Positions 24,944 to 33,414 of a stretch of DNA of 64,000 bases are shown here, piece by piece (within the stretch, counting starts at the first letter, position 1; every line of letters starts with the position of its first letter). The translations under genes were made by a program, and so were the position numbers. Origin of the DNA: CAXBCP01 sp963974055 (GTDB taxonomy: Bacteria; Pseudomonadota; Alphaproteobacteria; MPNO01; UBA830); contig CAXBCP010000004.1 in NCBI GenBank assembly GCA_963974055.1, forward strand, positions 148,921-212,920. Direction: 5' to 3'. The notes beneath the pieces were generated by a model, which was not told where the DNA came from, did no database searches, and was given only the letters and a program-made list of their open reading frames with translations.

Positions 24944-25465
24944 ATGCGATATATCAATTCCCTGGACGAAGCCTTGGAGATCCTCACGTCCGAGGATTTA
25001 CAGCGGTCCTGCGTCATCACCGATCCGACCCAGCCTGATAATCCGATCGTTTACGTCACCTCGGAATTCGAACGCCAGACCGGGTACCCGCGGGAAGAAG
25101 TGTTGGGGCGCAACTGTCGTTTTCTGCAGGGCACGGACACCGACCCCGCAACGGTCGCCCGAATCCGGGATGCGATCGACCGGATGCTGCCGCTCGACGT
25201 CGAAATTCTGAACTATCGCAAGAACGGTTCGCCGTTCTGGAACAGGCTGTCGCTCCGCCCGATGTTTTCCGAAGTCGGAAAACTACAATCGTTCGTCGCG
25301 TCGCAACGCATCCGCGAAGTCGGTGAAAACCGCTACGACACCGACCCCGACACCGCTACCCGGCGAATCGGGGAAACAGTGCTTCTGCGTTATCCCGGTT
25401 TACGGCGGCACGGGCTGGATCGCTTAACCCGTCCCATGCGTCGAAACCGTTCGTCTCATCCGTGA
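24944..25465 (+). CDS. Short LOV-domain photoreceptor protein
   Basis: 173 aa, essentially one LOV/PAS domain. The photoactive signature is GRNCRFLQ, with adduct-forming C58, and the flavin contacts N90 (ILNYRKNG), N100 (FWN) and Q121 (VASQR) are all in place. It should bind FMN and respond to blue light. There is no kinase, HTH, GGDEF or STAS output, so it would signal through its short N- or C-terminal helices. ATG 24944 is preferred over GTG 24935 because GGAAG precedes it. The last 37 codons overlap the convergent amidohydrolase gene by 110 bases. Confidence 0.85.
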   Translation: MRYINSLDEALEILTSEDLQRSCVITDPTQPDNPIVYVTSEFERQTGYPREEVLGRNCRFLQGTDTDPATVARIRDAIDRMLPLDVEILNYRKNGSPFWNRLSLRPMFSEVGKLQSFVASQRIREVGENRYDTDPDTATRRIGETVLLRYPGLRRHGLDRLTRPMRRNRSSHP

Positions 25466-26309
25466 CCACATCGGGCGATATGTACGGATAGTCCGTACCG
25501 AACAGGATACGCGATGTATCCGCAACTGACGTCAGACCCGCCAGCGGCACCGGGTCGCCCGATAGCGCCGTGTCGAACCAGAACCGTTTGATATAGGCCA
25601 GCGCGCCGTCGGGATACTTGTCCTGGAACGGGGTCGATTTGTCGAAGACCGATACCCGGTGGGCAAGGAACGGCAGCGTTCCCCCCGAATGGGACAGAAT
25701 GAACCGGATATCGGGATACCGTTCCATCACCCCCTGGAAAATGAGATTGACCGCCACCCGCGTGGTTTCGAACGGGTAGTCGATCAGCATGCGCGGGATA
25801 TCCCAGCCATCGGCCTCCGTGCCGGGCGGATAGCAGGGGTGGATAAAGACAACGGCTTTCCGGCGGTTCAGCTCCGCATAAAGCGGCTCGAATGCCGGGT
25901 GGCCGATATATTTGTCGTCGACGCTGGTCAGCAGGGTAATGCCGTCGAGCTTCAGATCGTCGAGCACGCGTTCGGTTTCCGCCAGGGCCGCGTCCATATC
26001 GGGCAGCGGCAGGAACGCAAACCCGCCGAACCGCCCGGGATAATCGGCGGCGAGGGAAGCCAGAAAATCGTTGCATTGCCGCGCCAGCGCCTTGGTCTGG
26101 CCGATATCGCCGAACCAGATGCCGGGGGATGTAAACGACAGCACGCTTGTCGCGATGCCCTCGGTTTCCATCACCGCCAGGCTGTGCGCCGGCGTCCATT
26201 CCGGAAAACCGCGATAGGCGGACCCGGTAATGCCCGCGCCGCGCTGCGCCTCGATATAGAATTCCGGCAATACGTGGTGATGTACGTCGATCCGTCCTGT
26301 CGCGGTCAT
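25356..26309 (-). CDS. Amidohydrolase-2 family decarboxylase-like protein, paralogue of the 6645 gene
   Basis: 317 aa. The metal site reads H10-x-H12 (IDVHHHVLP), H157 (VFIHPCY), H207 (ILSHSGG) and D273 (FGTDYPY), with spacing identical to the protein at 6645-7595. It belongs to the ACMSD/6-methylsalicylate decarboxylase-type branch. ATG 26309 is chosen because it gives the family N-terminus; the frame is open upstream across the divergent promoter region. It converges on the LOV gene and diverges from another amidohydrolase at 26421. Confidence 0.84.
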   Translation of the reverse strand: MTATGRIDVHHHVLPEFYIEAQRGAGITGSAYRGFPEWTPAHSLAVMETEGIATSVLSFTSPGIWFGDIGQTKALARQCNDFLASLAADYPGRFGGFAFLPLPDMDAALAETERVLDDLKLDGITLLTSVDDKYIGHPAFEPLYAELNRRKAVVFIHPCYPPGTEADGWDIPRMLIDYPFETTRVAVNLIFQGVMERYPDIRFILSHSGGTLPFLAHRVSVFDKSTPFQDKYPDGALAYIKRFWFDTALSGDPVPLAGLTSVADTSRILFGTDYPYISPDVVTDETNGFDAWDGLSDPARAAVNRDNAEALFPRFAG

Positions 26310-26420
26310 GGCGGTGCCTTTTATCTGTTTGTTCGTTAGGGCGGACTTTAGCGGTCGCTCGGCTATCCCGTCGAGAGCGTCGATCTGGTATCGTTCGTAT
26401 GCAAACAAGGAGAAGAAAAA

Positions 26421-27389
26421 ATGCCGACAGCCAGCGGGATCGAAATCATTGCCCTCGAAGAGCACTACTGGGACAAGGTGATTACCGACACCTTTACCGG
26501 GCGTAATTCAACCCGGCGCGGGGCGCTGCTCGACCGGCTCTACGACGTCGGCGAATTGCGGCTGAAGGAGATGGACGCCGCCGGGGTCGATATCCAGGTG
26601 CTCAGCCACGGCGCCCCGTCGGGCCAGCGGCTCGACGCCGAAACCGGCCCCGGCATCGCCCGCAAGGCGAACGACAATCTGCATGCCACCGTCCAGGCCA
26701 ATCCGGGCCGTTTTGCGGCATTCGCCGCCCTTGCGACCGCGCACCCGGAATCGGCGGCGGACGAACTGGAGCGCTGTGTCCTGGATCTCGGCTTCAAGGG
26801 CGCGATGATCCACGGGCTGACCAACGGCAAGTTCTGCGACGGCCGGGAATTCTGGCCGATCTACGCCCGGGCCGAGGCGCTGGACGTGCCGATCTATCTC
26901 CATCCCGGCTATCCGCACCCCGATGTGGTCGCGGTTTATTACGAGGATTATCTGGCCGATTTTCCGGCCCTGGCGACGGCGGGGTGGGGGTATACGGTGG
27001 AAACCGCGACCCAGGCGATCCGCATGGTGCTGTCCGGCGTGTTCGATGCCCATCCCGGCCTGCAGATGATTCTCGGCCATATGGGCGAAACCCTGCCGTT
27101 CCTGCTGTGGCGGGTGAACCAGGCGCTGTCGCGGGTCGAAAACGCGCAGACACGGTCGTTCCGCGAGATTTTCGAATCCCACTTCCACGTCACGACCAGC
27201 GGCAATTTCTCGAACCCTGCGCTGCTCTGCACGGTGCAGGAAATGGGGGTCGACCGGATCATGTTTTCGATCGACTACCCGTTCGTCGAAAACCGGCCCG
27301 GCACCGACTGGGCCGAACAGATTTCGCTGTGCCGCGAGGACCGCGAGAAGATCCTCAACGGAAACGTGCGGAAGCTGCTGAAACTCTGA
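26421..27389 (+). CDS. Gamma-resorcylate/5-carboxyvanillate decarboxylase-like amidohydrolase
   Basis: 322 aa. The metal motif is E13-x-H15 (IALEEHYW) rather than HxH, followed by H161 (IYLHPGYP), H220 (ILGHMGE) and D285 (FSIDYPF). ALEEH is the signature of gamma-resorcylate and LigW-type decarboxylases, which use Mn to remove a ring carboxylate beside a hydroxyl. This makes decarboxylation more likely here than for the three HxH proteins. It starts 111 bases from the divergent paralogue, and its stop lies 20 bases before the CoA ligase gene, so the two are probably one operon. Confidence 0.85.
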   Translation: MPTASGIEIIALEEHYWDKVITDTFTGRNSTRRGALLDRLYDVGELRLKEMDAAGVDIQVLSHGAPSGQRLDAETGPGIARKANDNLHATVQANPGRFAAFAALATAHPESAADELERCVLDLGFKGAMIHGLTNGKFCDGREFWPIYARAEALDVPIYLHPGYPHPDVVAVYYEDYLADFPALATAGWGYTVETATQAIRMVLSGVFDAHPGLQMILGHMGETLPFLLWRVNQALSRVENAQTRSFREIFESHFHVTTSGNFSNPALLCTVQEMGVDRIMFSIDYPFVENRPGTDWAEQISLCREDREKILNGNVRKLLKL

Positions 27390-27409
27390 CGACCGGAAAC
27401 GGAGGGAAG

Positions 27410-28963
27410 ATGAACGGTAACGAGACCAATCTCGGATATTTCAACCGCCAGGCCGCGCAGGATCACGGCGACCGGGTCGCCATCGTCGATCTGTCCGGCC
27501 CCGACCCCGTCAATGTCTCCCATGCGATGCTGGACGACCGCATGGACAGGGTGGCGGCCGCCCTTCAGGGGTTCGGTCTCGAACCCGGCGACCGGCTGCT
27601 GCTTGCAACCGGAAACCGCTTCGAGTTCATTGAGGTTTTCTTCGGCGCGATGCGGGCGGGGATCGTGCCGATCCCGCTCAATCACAAGCTCGGCGCCGAC
27701 ACCATCCGTTTCGTCATCCGGGACGCGGATGCCCGCGCCGCAATCGTCGTTCCCGGGTGTCATCCCGATATCACAGACATCGTCGAAGACGCAGGGTTGT
27801 CGCCGCGTATTTCCATCGGTATGCCCCGCGACGGCTGGGGCGCCTATGAAGACGTCCTGTCCGCCGCCGATCCGGACGCTGTCATTCCGCCTGAGATCGC
27901 GCCCCGGCAGACCGCCTTTCTGCCCTACACGTCGGGCTCGACCGGGGTGCCGAAAGGCGTTCTGCTGCCCCATGACGGCATGCTGTGGGGCATACGGGCG
28001 GCGCAGAAATACTGGCCCCAGTCGCCCGGCGACCGGGCGCTTATCGCGGGTCCCCTGTTTCACAAGAATGCCATGCGGGTATCGGTAAAGCCGATGCTGC
28101 GGGTCGGCGGCTCGGTCGTTATCCTGCCCCGGTTCGAGCCGAAAATGTTCCTGCAGGCGCTGGCCGGATACGAATGTACCCATGCGGGCGGCGTGCCGGC
28201 GATGTACCGGATGGTGCTTGCCGAGCGGGATCTTCTGGCGTCGCTCAGCTTTCCGCATCTGAAGAGCCTCGAAATGGGATCCGCCGTCGTCGGCGCCGAC
28301 CTCATCGATGCCGTCGAAACCGCCTTCGACACGCCGGTGATCGAGGCCTACGGCCTGACCGAGGGCGGCGGGCCGCTGCGGGAAGCGACCGACCATTCGC
28401 CCGCGCCGCGCGGAAGCTGCGGCCGGGTCGCGCCCGAGGTCGAGGTGAAACTGGTCGGTGCGGACGGAGACGCGCATCCGACCGACGGCGAACTCTGGGT
28501 CCGCTCGCCTGCCGTGCTGACCGGGTATAACAACCGGCCCGAGCTGAACGACGAACGCCTGATCGACGGGTTCCTGCGCACCGGCGATATCTTCCGGCGG
28601 GACGAGCAGGGCTACTTTTATTTCATGGGCCGCACCGACGACCAGTTTTCCTGCGGCGGGGAAAACATCAATCCGAAGGAAGTGGAACTTCTTCTCGTCC
28701 AGCATCCCGATGTCATCGACGCGGTGGTCGCCCCGATCGCGCACGAGGTAAAGGGGCTTTCCCCTGCCGCGCTGGTCACGGTCAGGGCGCAGCCCGGCCC
28801 CGGCGAAGAGGCGATCAAGCGGTTCACGATCGAAAACGGGCCGGCCTATGCCCATCCGCGCCGGGTGTTCGTCGTAAACCAGATGCCGTTCAACGGCGCC
28901 GGGAAGATCGACCGGGCGCTTGCCCTGGCGGAAATCGAATCCCGCATCGCCGCCGGCGAATAG
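27410..28963 (+). CDS. AMP-dependent acyl-CoA ligase (second copy)
   Basis: 517-aa ANL enzyme. The phosphate loop is YTSGSTGVPKGVLLPH, followed by IEAYGLTEGGG and FLRTGDIFRRDEQGYFYFMGR. The C-terminal catalytic lysine is in NGAGKIDR. ATG 27410 sits 5 bases after GGAGGGA. It is coupled to the resorcylate decarboxylase-like gene upstream. Ligases of this type activate short, aromatic or acrylic acids. The combination with a decarboxylase suggests two enzymes of one aromatic acid route, though the order is unknown. Confidence 0.86.
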   Translation: MNGNETNLGYFNRQAAQDHGDRVAIVDLSGPDPVNVSHAMLDDRMDRVAAALQGFGLEPGDRLLLATGNRFEFIEVFFGAMRAGIVPIPLNHKLGADTIRFVIRDADARAAIVVPGCHPDITDIVEDAGLSPRISIGMPRDGWGAYEDVLSAADPDAVIPPEIAPRQTAFLPYTSGSTGVPKGVLLPHDGMLWGIRAAQKYWPQSPGDRALIAGPLFHKNAMRVSVKPMLRVGGSVVILPRFEPKMFLQALAGYECTHAGGVPAMYRMVLAERDLLASLSFPHLKSLEMGSAVVGADLIDAVETAFDTPVIEAYGLTEGGGPLREATDHSPAPRGSCGRVAPEVEVKLVGADGDAHPTDGELWVRSPAVLTGYNNRPELNDERLIDGFLRTGDIFRRDEQGYFYFMGRTDDQFSCGGENINPKEVELLLVQHPDVIDAVVAPIAHEVKGLSPAALVTVRAQPGPGEEAIKRFTIENGPAYAHPRRVFVVNQMPFNGAGKIDRALALAEIESRIAAGE

Positions 28964-28975
28964 ACCGGCCCCGGT

Positions 28976-29953
28976 TCAGGGGGTCACGACGATCTTGCCG
29001 AAAAAGCCGCGGTCTTCCAGAAGCGTTTCCGCCTCCCCCAGCTTTTGGAGCGGAAACCTGTGGCTGATCACAGGTGCGATCTCGCCGGACGCCGCGTAGG
29101 CGACGGATTTGGCGACGTCTTCCTGGGAATAGGAATTCGACCCGAGGATATCGAGTTCGCGGACCCAGAGGAACCGCAGGTCGGTCTGCGGATCGTGCCC
29201 GGCCGTCGCGCCGCAGGTCAGCACCCGGCCGCCGGGGCGGGCGGCCCGGAACGACGGCACCCATGTGTCGCCGCCGGTGAAGTTCACGATCACGTCGCAG
29301 CCTTTCTTGCCGGATATCTGCCAGGCGGCCCGGCTGAAATCCTCCTCGGCGTAATTGATGACGTGATCGGCGCCAAGCTCAAGCAACCGGTCGCATTTTT
29401 CGGCGCTGCCCGCCGCCGCGATCACGGTCGCGCCGATCATTTTGCCGAATTGCAGACTGGCGAGGCCGACCCCGCCGCTCGCGCCGAGGACGAGCATGGT
29501 TTCTCCCGCCTGCAGCCGCCCGCGGGCGAACAGCATGCGGTGGGCCGTGCCGTAATTGATCGGAATGGCGGCGGCGACGTCGAACGAAACGTTATCGGGC
29601 AGCGCGACCAGGTTGACGGCCGGGACGCAGACAAGTTCCGCCAGCCCGCCGATCAGTTCCTCGCCGATCATCCCGTGATCGGTTTGCGGGTTCATCGTGA
29701 CCCGGTCGCCGATATTCCAGCCGTCAACGCCTTCGCCGAGCCGGTCGACGGCGCCGGCGATATCGCCGCCGGATATGAACGGCATCGGCACCGGGAAGCC
29801 GGGCATGCCGCGGCGAACGAAAATGTCGAGATGATTGAGACCGCAGGCGGCGACGCGCACGATCACCTCGCCGGGGCCCGGCGCCGGATCGTCCCAGTCG
29901 CGATAGACGATATTTTCGACACCGCCCTGTTGTTCAATCACAGCCGCTTTCAT
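28976..29953 (-). CDS. Zinc-independent MDR dehydrogenase/quinone reductase-like protein
   Basis: 325 aa. GroES-like domain with FISGGDIAGAVDRLGEGVD and Rossmann loop LGASGGVGLASLQFGK. It is the third MDR paralogue in the window and converges on the CoA ligase gene 12 bases away. Probably an NAD(P)H-dependent reductase of enones, quinones or enoyl-CoA esters. ATG 29953 opens with MKAAVIEQQGGVENIVYRDW, the usual N-terminus. Confidence 0.83.
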   Translation of the reverse strand: MKAAVIEQQGGVENIVYRDWDDPAPGPGEVIVRVAACGLNHLDIFVRRGMPGFPVPMPFISGGDIAGAVDRLGEGVDGWNIGDRVTMNPQTDHGMIGEELIGGLAELVCVPAVNLVALPDNVSFDVAAAIPINYGTAHRMLFARGRLQAGETMLVLGASGGVGLASLQFGKMIGATVIAAAGSAEKCDRLLELGADHVINYAEEDFSRAAWQISGKKGCDVIVNFTGGDTWVPSFRAARPGGRVLTCGATAGHDPQTDLRFLWVRELDILGSNSYSQEDVAKSVAYAASGEIAPVISHRFPLQKLGEAETLLEDRGFFGKIVVTP

Positions 29954-29965
29954 TTCCGAATCCTT

Positions 29966-29995
29966 TTCTAGCCCAACGCGTTCTAGCCCAACGCG
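29966..29995. repeat. Exact tandem duplication of a 15-base unit
   Basis: TTCTAGCCCAACGCG occurs twice back to back (29966-29980 and 29981-29995). The second copy contains the last codons and TAG stop of the M20-like gene on the minus strand, so the duplication repeats the Ala-Leu-Gly-stop end of that gene. Confidence 0.9.
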
Positions 29996-31137
29996 CGGGC
30001 GATCAGCGCGCGATAGACCCGCGCCATGTCGACCATGTCCGATATCCGCACGTGCTCTTCTTCCGAATGGAACTGGTCGATTTCGCCGGGCCCGAGCATG
30101 ACGGACTCGATCCCGCGATGCCCGAAATATCCGGCATCGAGCGCAAAATTACAGGTCACCGTGTCGGCATCGCCAAGACCGGCATCCCTGTAAGCGTCCC
30201 GCAGCAGCGTCATCAGCGCGCCGCTATCGTCGATATCGTTGGGATACATGAACGGGCCGCGCGCGCAGCGGACGGTCCATGGCCCGCCGGACGGCAGCGC
30301 CGCGCGGATGGTCTCGAAGGCGGCATCCGGGTCCTCGCCGGGCAACAGGCGGCGGTCGAAGGTCATCCGGACCGTATCCTGCAGCGTGTGGGTCGCGTCC
30401 GGACCGCTCCGGATCGCGGTCGGCGTCAGGGTTGCGGGGCCGAATTGGGGGCTCGCGGCGACGCCGAGGTCGAGCGTTTTCAGGGCGTTGAGACAGTGAC
30501 GCGCGCCGTCAATGGCGTCGATGCCGGCCGATGGCGTGCTCGAATGCGCCGACCTGCCCCCGACCGTGACGTCGATGTCGAGACGGCCCTTGTTGCCGGC
30601 CCCGATCCGGTTGTCCGTGCCGAGGCAGATAACGGCGAAATCCGGAGGCGCCTCGAGCGTGCCGCCGACGGACTCGATGGCCGTGTGGCGCCCGGTTTCT
30701 CCCGCCGACAGGACCGTGAACAGGACCCGTCCCCGCAAACCGTCGCGATGGGCCTGCGCCACGGCGCCGAGCGCCGCGGTCATTGCCGTTTTCTGTTCCG
30801 CCACGCCGCGCCCGCGCACCGCGGGTCCGCCGGGGGTGTCGATGACGGTCGCCGAAAACGGATTCGTCATCCGCGCCGCCGGGTGGGTCATCGCGTAGGT
30901 CGCAAACAGGATCGATCGTTCCGCCGCTGCCGGGCCGAGTTCCAGAACGAGGTTGCCCATCGCATCGTAACGGCCGGGACCGAGCCCCAGCTTTTCGATT
31001 TCCGGGGCCACGCAATCGGTGATGAAGGCTTTTACCCGCGGGTCGTCTTCCTGAAGGCCGGTCTGTTCGCTCGGATGCCGGACCAGACGCTGCAGCAGCG
31101 GGACGAGCGTTCGTTCGGAAATTAGGTTTTCGGCCAT
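29983..31137 (-). CDS. M20-family peptidase-like protein with degenerate metal site
   Basis: 384 aa with recognisable M20 architecture (ArgE/DapE-like): RSAHSSTPSAG with H198, GRGVAEQKTAMTAAL, and C-terminal FHSEEEHV. Several canonical active-site positions differ. The usual GHxDxVP block reads ATYAMTHPAARM (79-90), the Asp of GRGxxDMKG reads Glu (E114), and the DEExG base/ligand pair reads AGETG (only E147 kept). It may be an altered-specificity or non-catalytic member. It is transcribed divergently from the HbpS-like gene. Confidence 0.75.
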   Translation of the reverse strand: MAENLISERTLVPLLQRLVRHPSEQTGLQEDDPRVKAFITDCVAPEIEKLGLGPGRYDAMGNLVLELGPAAAERSILFATYAMTHPAARMTNPFSATVIDTPGGPAVRGRGVAEQKTAMTAALGAVAQAHRDGLRGRVLFTVLSAGETGRHTAIESVGGTLEAPPDFAVICLGTDNRIGAGNKGRLDIDVTVGGRSAHSSTPSAGIDAIDGARHCLNALKTLDLGVAASPQFGPATLTPTAIRSGPDATHTLQDTVRMTFDRRLLPGEDPDAAFETIRAALPSGGPWTVRCARGPFMYPNDIDDSGALMTLLRDAYRDAGLGDADTVTCNFALDAGYFGHRGIESVMLGPGEIDQFHSEEEHVRISDMVDMARVYRALIARALG

Positions 31138-31311
31138 GCCGGCAGGCTTTGTCCCCGGATTATGTGCCGAACACTATATCCTGCGGGTCCGGGGCGAACA
31201 AATCCCGCCATGCCGCGAAAAAACCGTCTGGCCGCGCTTGCAAAAATCTGTCCGGTCGAACACTCTCGCCGCCCGGATCGAAAGGCACCGGCAAGCAATC
31301 AGGGGAGACTT

Positions 31312-31779
31312 ATGCTTACGCTCGAAAAATCCAACGCCATTATCGAAGCAATCCTGAAAAAGGGGCGCGAGATGAACCTGCGGCCGCTCTGCGTTGTCGT
31401 GACCGACATCGGCTCGAAAATCCGCGCCGCCCAGCGCGAGGACGGCTGTTCCCAGGCGCGTATCGAGATGGCGCAGGGCAAGGCGGTCGCGTCGCTGGCG
31501 CTCGGCAGGTCGTCCGCTTTCGTGCGCGAGCGTCAGAAAATGGGGCCGGAATTCGTCGCCCAGGTCCAGAATTTCGTCGATCACAAGATGTTCATGGTCG
31601 GCGGCGGCGAACTGATCCGCGACGACGAGGGCAATATTCTCGGCGCGGTCGGCGTTACCGGCGCCACCGAAGAACAGGACGAGGAACTCGTCGCGTTCGG
31701 TATTCGGGCTGCGGGTTACAAAACCGACCAGGACCTCGGGCATCTCGGCGCGGCGATCCGGACGGAATGGCAGCCCTGA
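31312..31779 (+). CDS. GlcG/HbpS-family heme-binding-type protein
   Basis: 155 aa with the DUF336/GlcG fold: VVVTDIGSKIRAAQREDG, then MAQGKAVASLALGRSS and ILGAVGVTGATEEQDEELVAFGI. HbpS binds heme in Streptomyces. GlcG-type proteins occur in many catabolic operons with unclear function. ATG 31312 with AGGGGAG upstream fits the family start. It lies 97 bases before an ABC importer operon on the same strand, so it may be co-expressed. Confidence 0.85.
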   Translation: MLTLEKSNAIIEAILKKGREMNLRPLCVVVTDIGSKIRAAQREDGCSQARIEMAQGKAVASLALGRSSAFVRERQKMGPEFVAQVQNFVDHKMFMVGGGELIRDDEGNILGAVGVTGATEEQDEELVAFGIRAAGYKTDQDLGHLGAAIRTEWQP

Positions 31780-31876
31780 CCGCTTCTGGCGGACCGCCGT
31801 CCGTTGACCCCTGCGGCGTTTGCTGCGTAGGGTTCGCCTAATAAAAGAAAAACAGGCGGAGGGAGCGGCAGGCGGA

Positions 31877-32671
31877 ATGGCCTATATCGAAATCGAAGGT
31901 GTGAGCAAGGTCTACCAGGCCGATACGCCCGACCCGATCATTGCGTGCGACCGTGTCGATCTGGATATCGAACGCGACAGCATCGTGACCATCGTCGGCC
32001 CCAGCGGGTGTGGCAAGAGCACCCTGCTGCACATGATCGGGGGATTTATCACGCCGTCGTCCGGGGAAATCCGGTTCGGCGGCGAGCAGATCGTCGAGCC
32101 CGGTCCCGACCGGGGGGTCGTGTTTCAGCATTTCGCCCTGTTCCCGTGGATGACCGTGCGCGGCAATGTCGAATACGGCCTTGCGGAAAAGCGCATGCCA
32201 AAGGCGCAGCGGCGCGAGGTGTCGCAGCACTATATCGACATGGTCAAGCTGACGGGCTTTGAGGATTCCTATCCGAACCGGCTGTCCGGCGGCATGCAGC
32301 AGCGCGTCGCCCTGGCGCGGATGCTGGCCTGCGATCCCGACACGCTGCTGATGGACGAGCCGTTCGGCGCGCTCGACGCGCAGACGCGGATGATCATGCA
32401 GGAAGAACTCCGCGAGATATGCCGGGCATCGAAGAAAACCGTTCTTTTCGTCACCCATGACGTGCGGGAAGCGGTTTTTCTCGGCGAACGGGTGGTCGTG
32501 ATGACGGCGCGCCCGGGCCGTATAAAGGCGGTGCTCGACATCGACCTGGCCGATGACGCGCCGCGGCTCGCGGTCGATGAAAAGGCCGACGAAATCTGGG
32601 ATATCCTGCGCGACGAGGTCATCAAGGCGGTCGTGCCCGGCGCGAGCTACAGTGAACGGGCGGCCGGATGA
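31877..32671 (+). CDS. ABC importer ATPase (SsuB/TauB/NrtD type)
   Basis: 264 aa. Walker A GPSGCGKST (41-49), Q-loop VFQHFALFPW, signature LSGGMQQRVALARML and Walker B TLLMDEPFGALDAQTR. The FALFPW and EPFGALD sequences are typical of the sulfonate/taurine/nitrate importer branch. ATG 31877 is chosen over an in-frame start 57 bases earlier because it gives the standard MAYIEIEGVSKVY opening and follows a GGAGGGAG stretch. The stop overlaps the first permease start (ATGA). Confidence 0.92.
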   Translation: MAYIEIEGVSKVYQADTPDPIIACDRVDLDIERDSIVTIVGPSGCGKSTLLHMIGGFITPSSGEIRFGGEQIVEPGPDRGVVFQHFALFPWMTVRGNVEYGLAEKRMPKAQRREVSQHYIDMVKLTGFEDSYPNRLSGGMQQRVALARMLACDPDTLLMDEPFGALDAQTRMIMQEELREICRASKKTVLFVTHDVREAVFLGERVVVMTARPGRIKAVLDIDLADDAPRLAVDEKADEIWDILRDEVIKAVVPGASYSERAAG

Positions 32672-33414
32672 CCGCTGTCCGGTTCTACATCCCGCTGTTT
32701 CTGATCGTCGCTTTCTGGCAGATGGCGGCGATGGTGGGGATGGTGGACGTGGAACTTCTGCCGTCGCCGCTGGCGATCGGCAACGGGCTGGCGCATCTGG
32801 CCACGGCGGGCGACCTGATGCTGCATGTCGGCGTATCGGTCTATCGTCAGATGGCCGGGCTGATTCTCGCGGCGATCATCGGCGTCAGCCTCGGGATCGG
32901 CATGGCGCATGTCGCCTGGGTACGCGACGTGTTCGAACCGATCGTGCGTCTCACCTATCCGCTCCCGAAATCGGCGCTTATCCCGCTGCTGATCCTGTGG
33001 TTCGGGATCGGCCATAATTCGAAGATCTTCGCCGTGTTTCTCGGCTGCCTGCTGCCGGTGGTGGTCAGCTCGTTCAACGGCACCCGCGGCGTCAACACGC
33101 AGCTTGTCTGGTCGGCGCGCAGCCTGGGGACGCGCGGGATACGGCTGTTGTGGAAAATCTATTTCCAGGCGGCGTTGCCCGAAATTCTGTCCGGCCTGCG
33201 TATCGCCCTGGCGCTGTCCTATACGCTGCTGGTCAGTTCCGAATTTCTGATTGCGCGCGCCGGGCTCGGTTTCCTGATCCAGAGTCTCGGCGAAGCGGGG
33301 GATTACCCCGGGATGTTCGCGGGCATTCTGATCGTCGCCCTGATCGGTTTCACGGCCGACCGCCTCTATGTAAAATGGATGAACTGGATGCTCCGATGGC
33401 AGGAACAGGCGTAG
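32668..33414 (+). CDS. ABC importer permease, SsuC/TauC type (first)
   Basis: 248 aa with about six hydrophobic segments and the EAA-like cytoplasmic loop ARSLGTRGIRLLWKIYFQAALPEILSGLRIAL, as in SsuC/TauC permeases. PLPKSALIPLLILWFGIG is a family hallmark. Its start overlaps the ATPase stop, and its end overlaps the second permease by 19 bases, so the three are translationally linked. Confidence 0.9.
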   Translation: MTAVRFYIPLFLIVAFWQMAAMVGMVDVELLPSPLAIGNGLAHLATAGDLMLHVGVSVYRQMAGLILAAIIGVSLGIGMAHVAWVRDVFEPIVRLTYPLPKSALIPLLILWFGIGHNSKIFAVFLGCLLPVVVSSFNGTRGVNTQLVWSARSLGTRGIRLLWKIYFQAALPEILSGLRIALALSYTLLVSSEFLIARAGLGFLIQSLGEAGDYPGMFAGILIVALIGFTADRLYVKWMNWMLRWQEQA

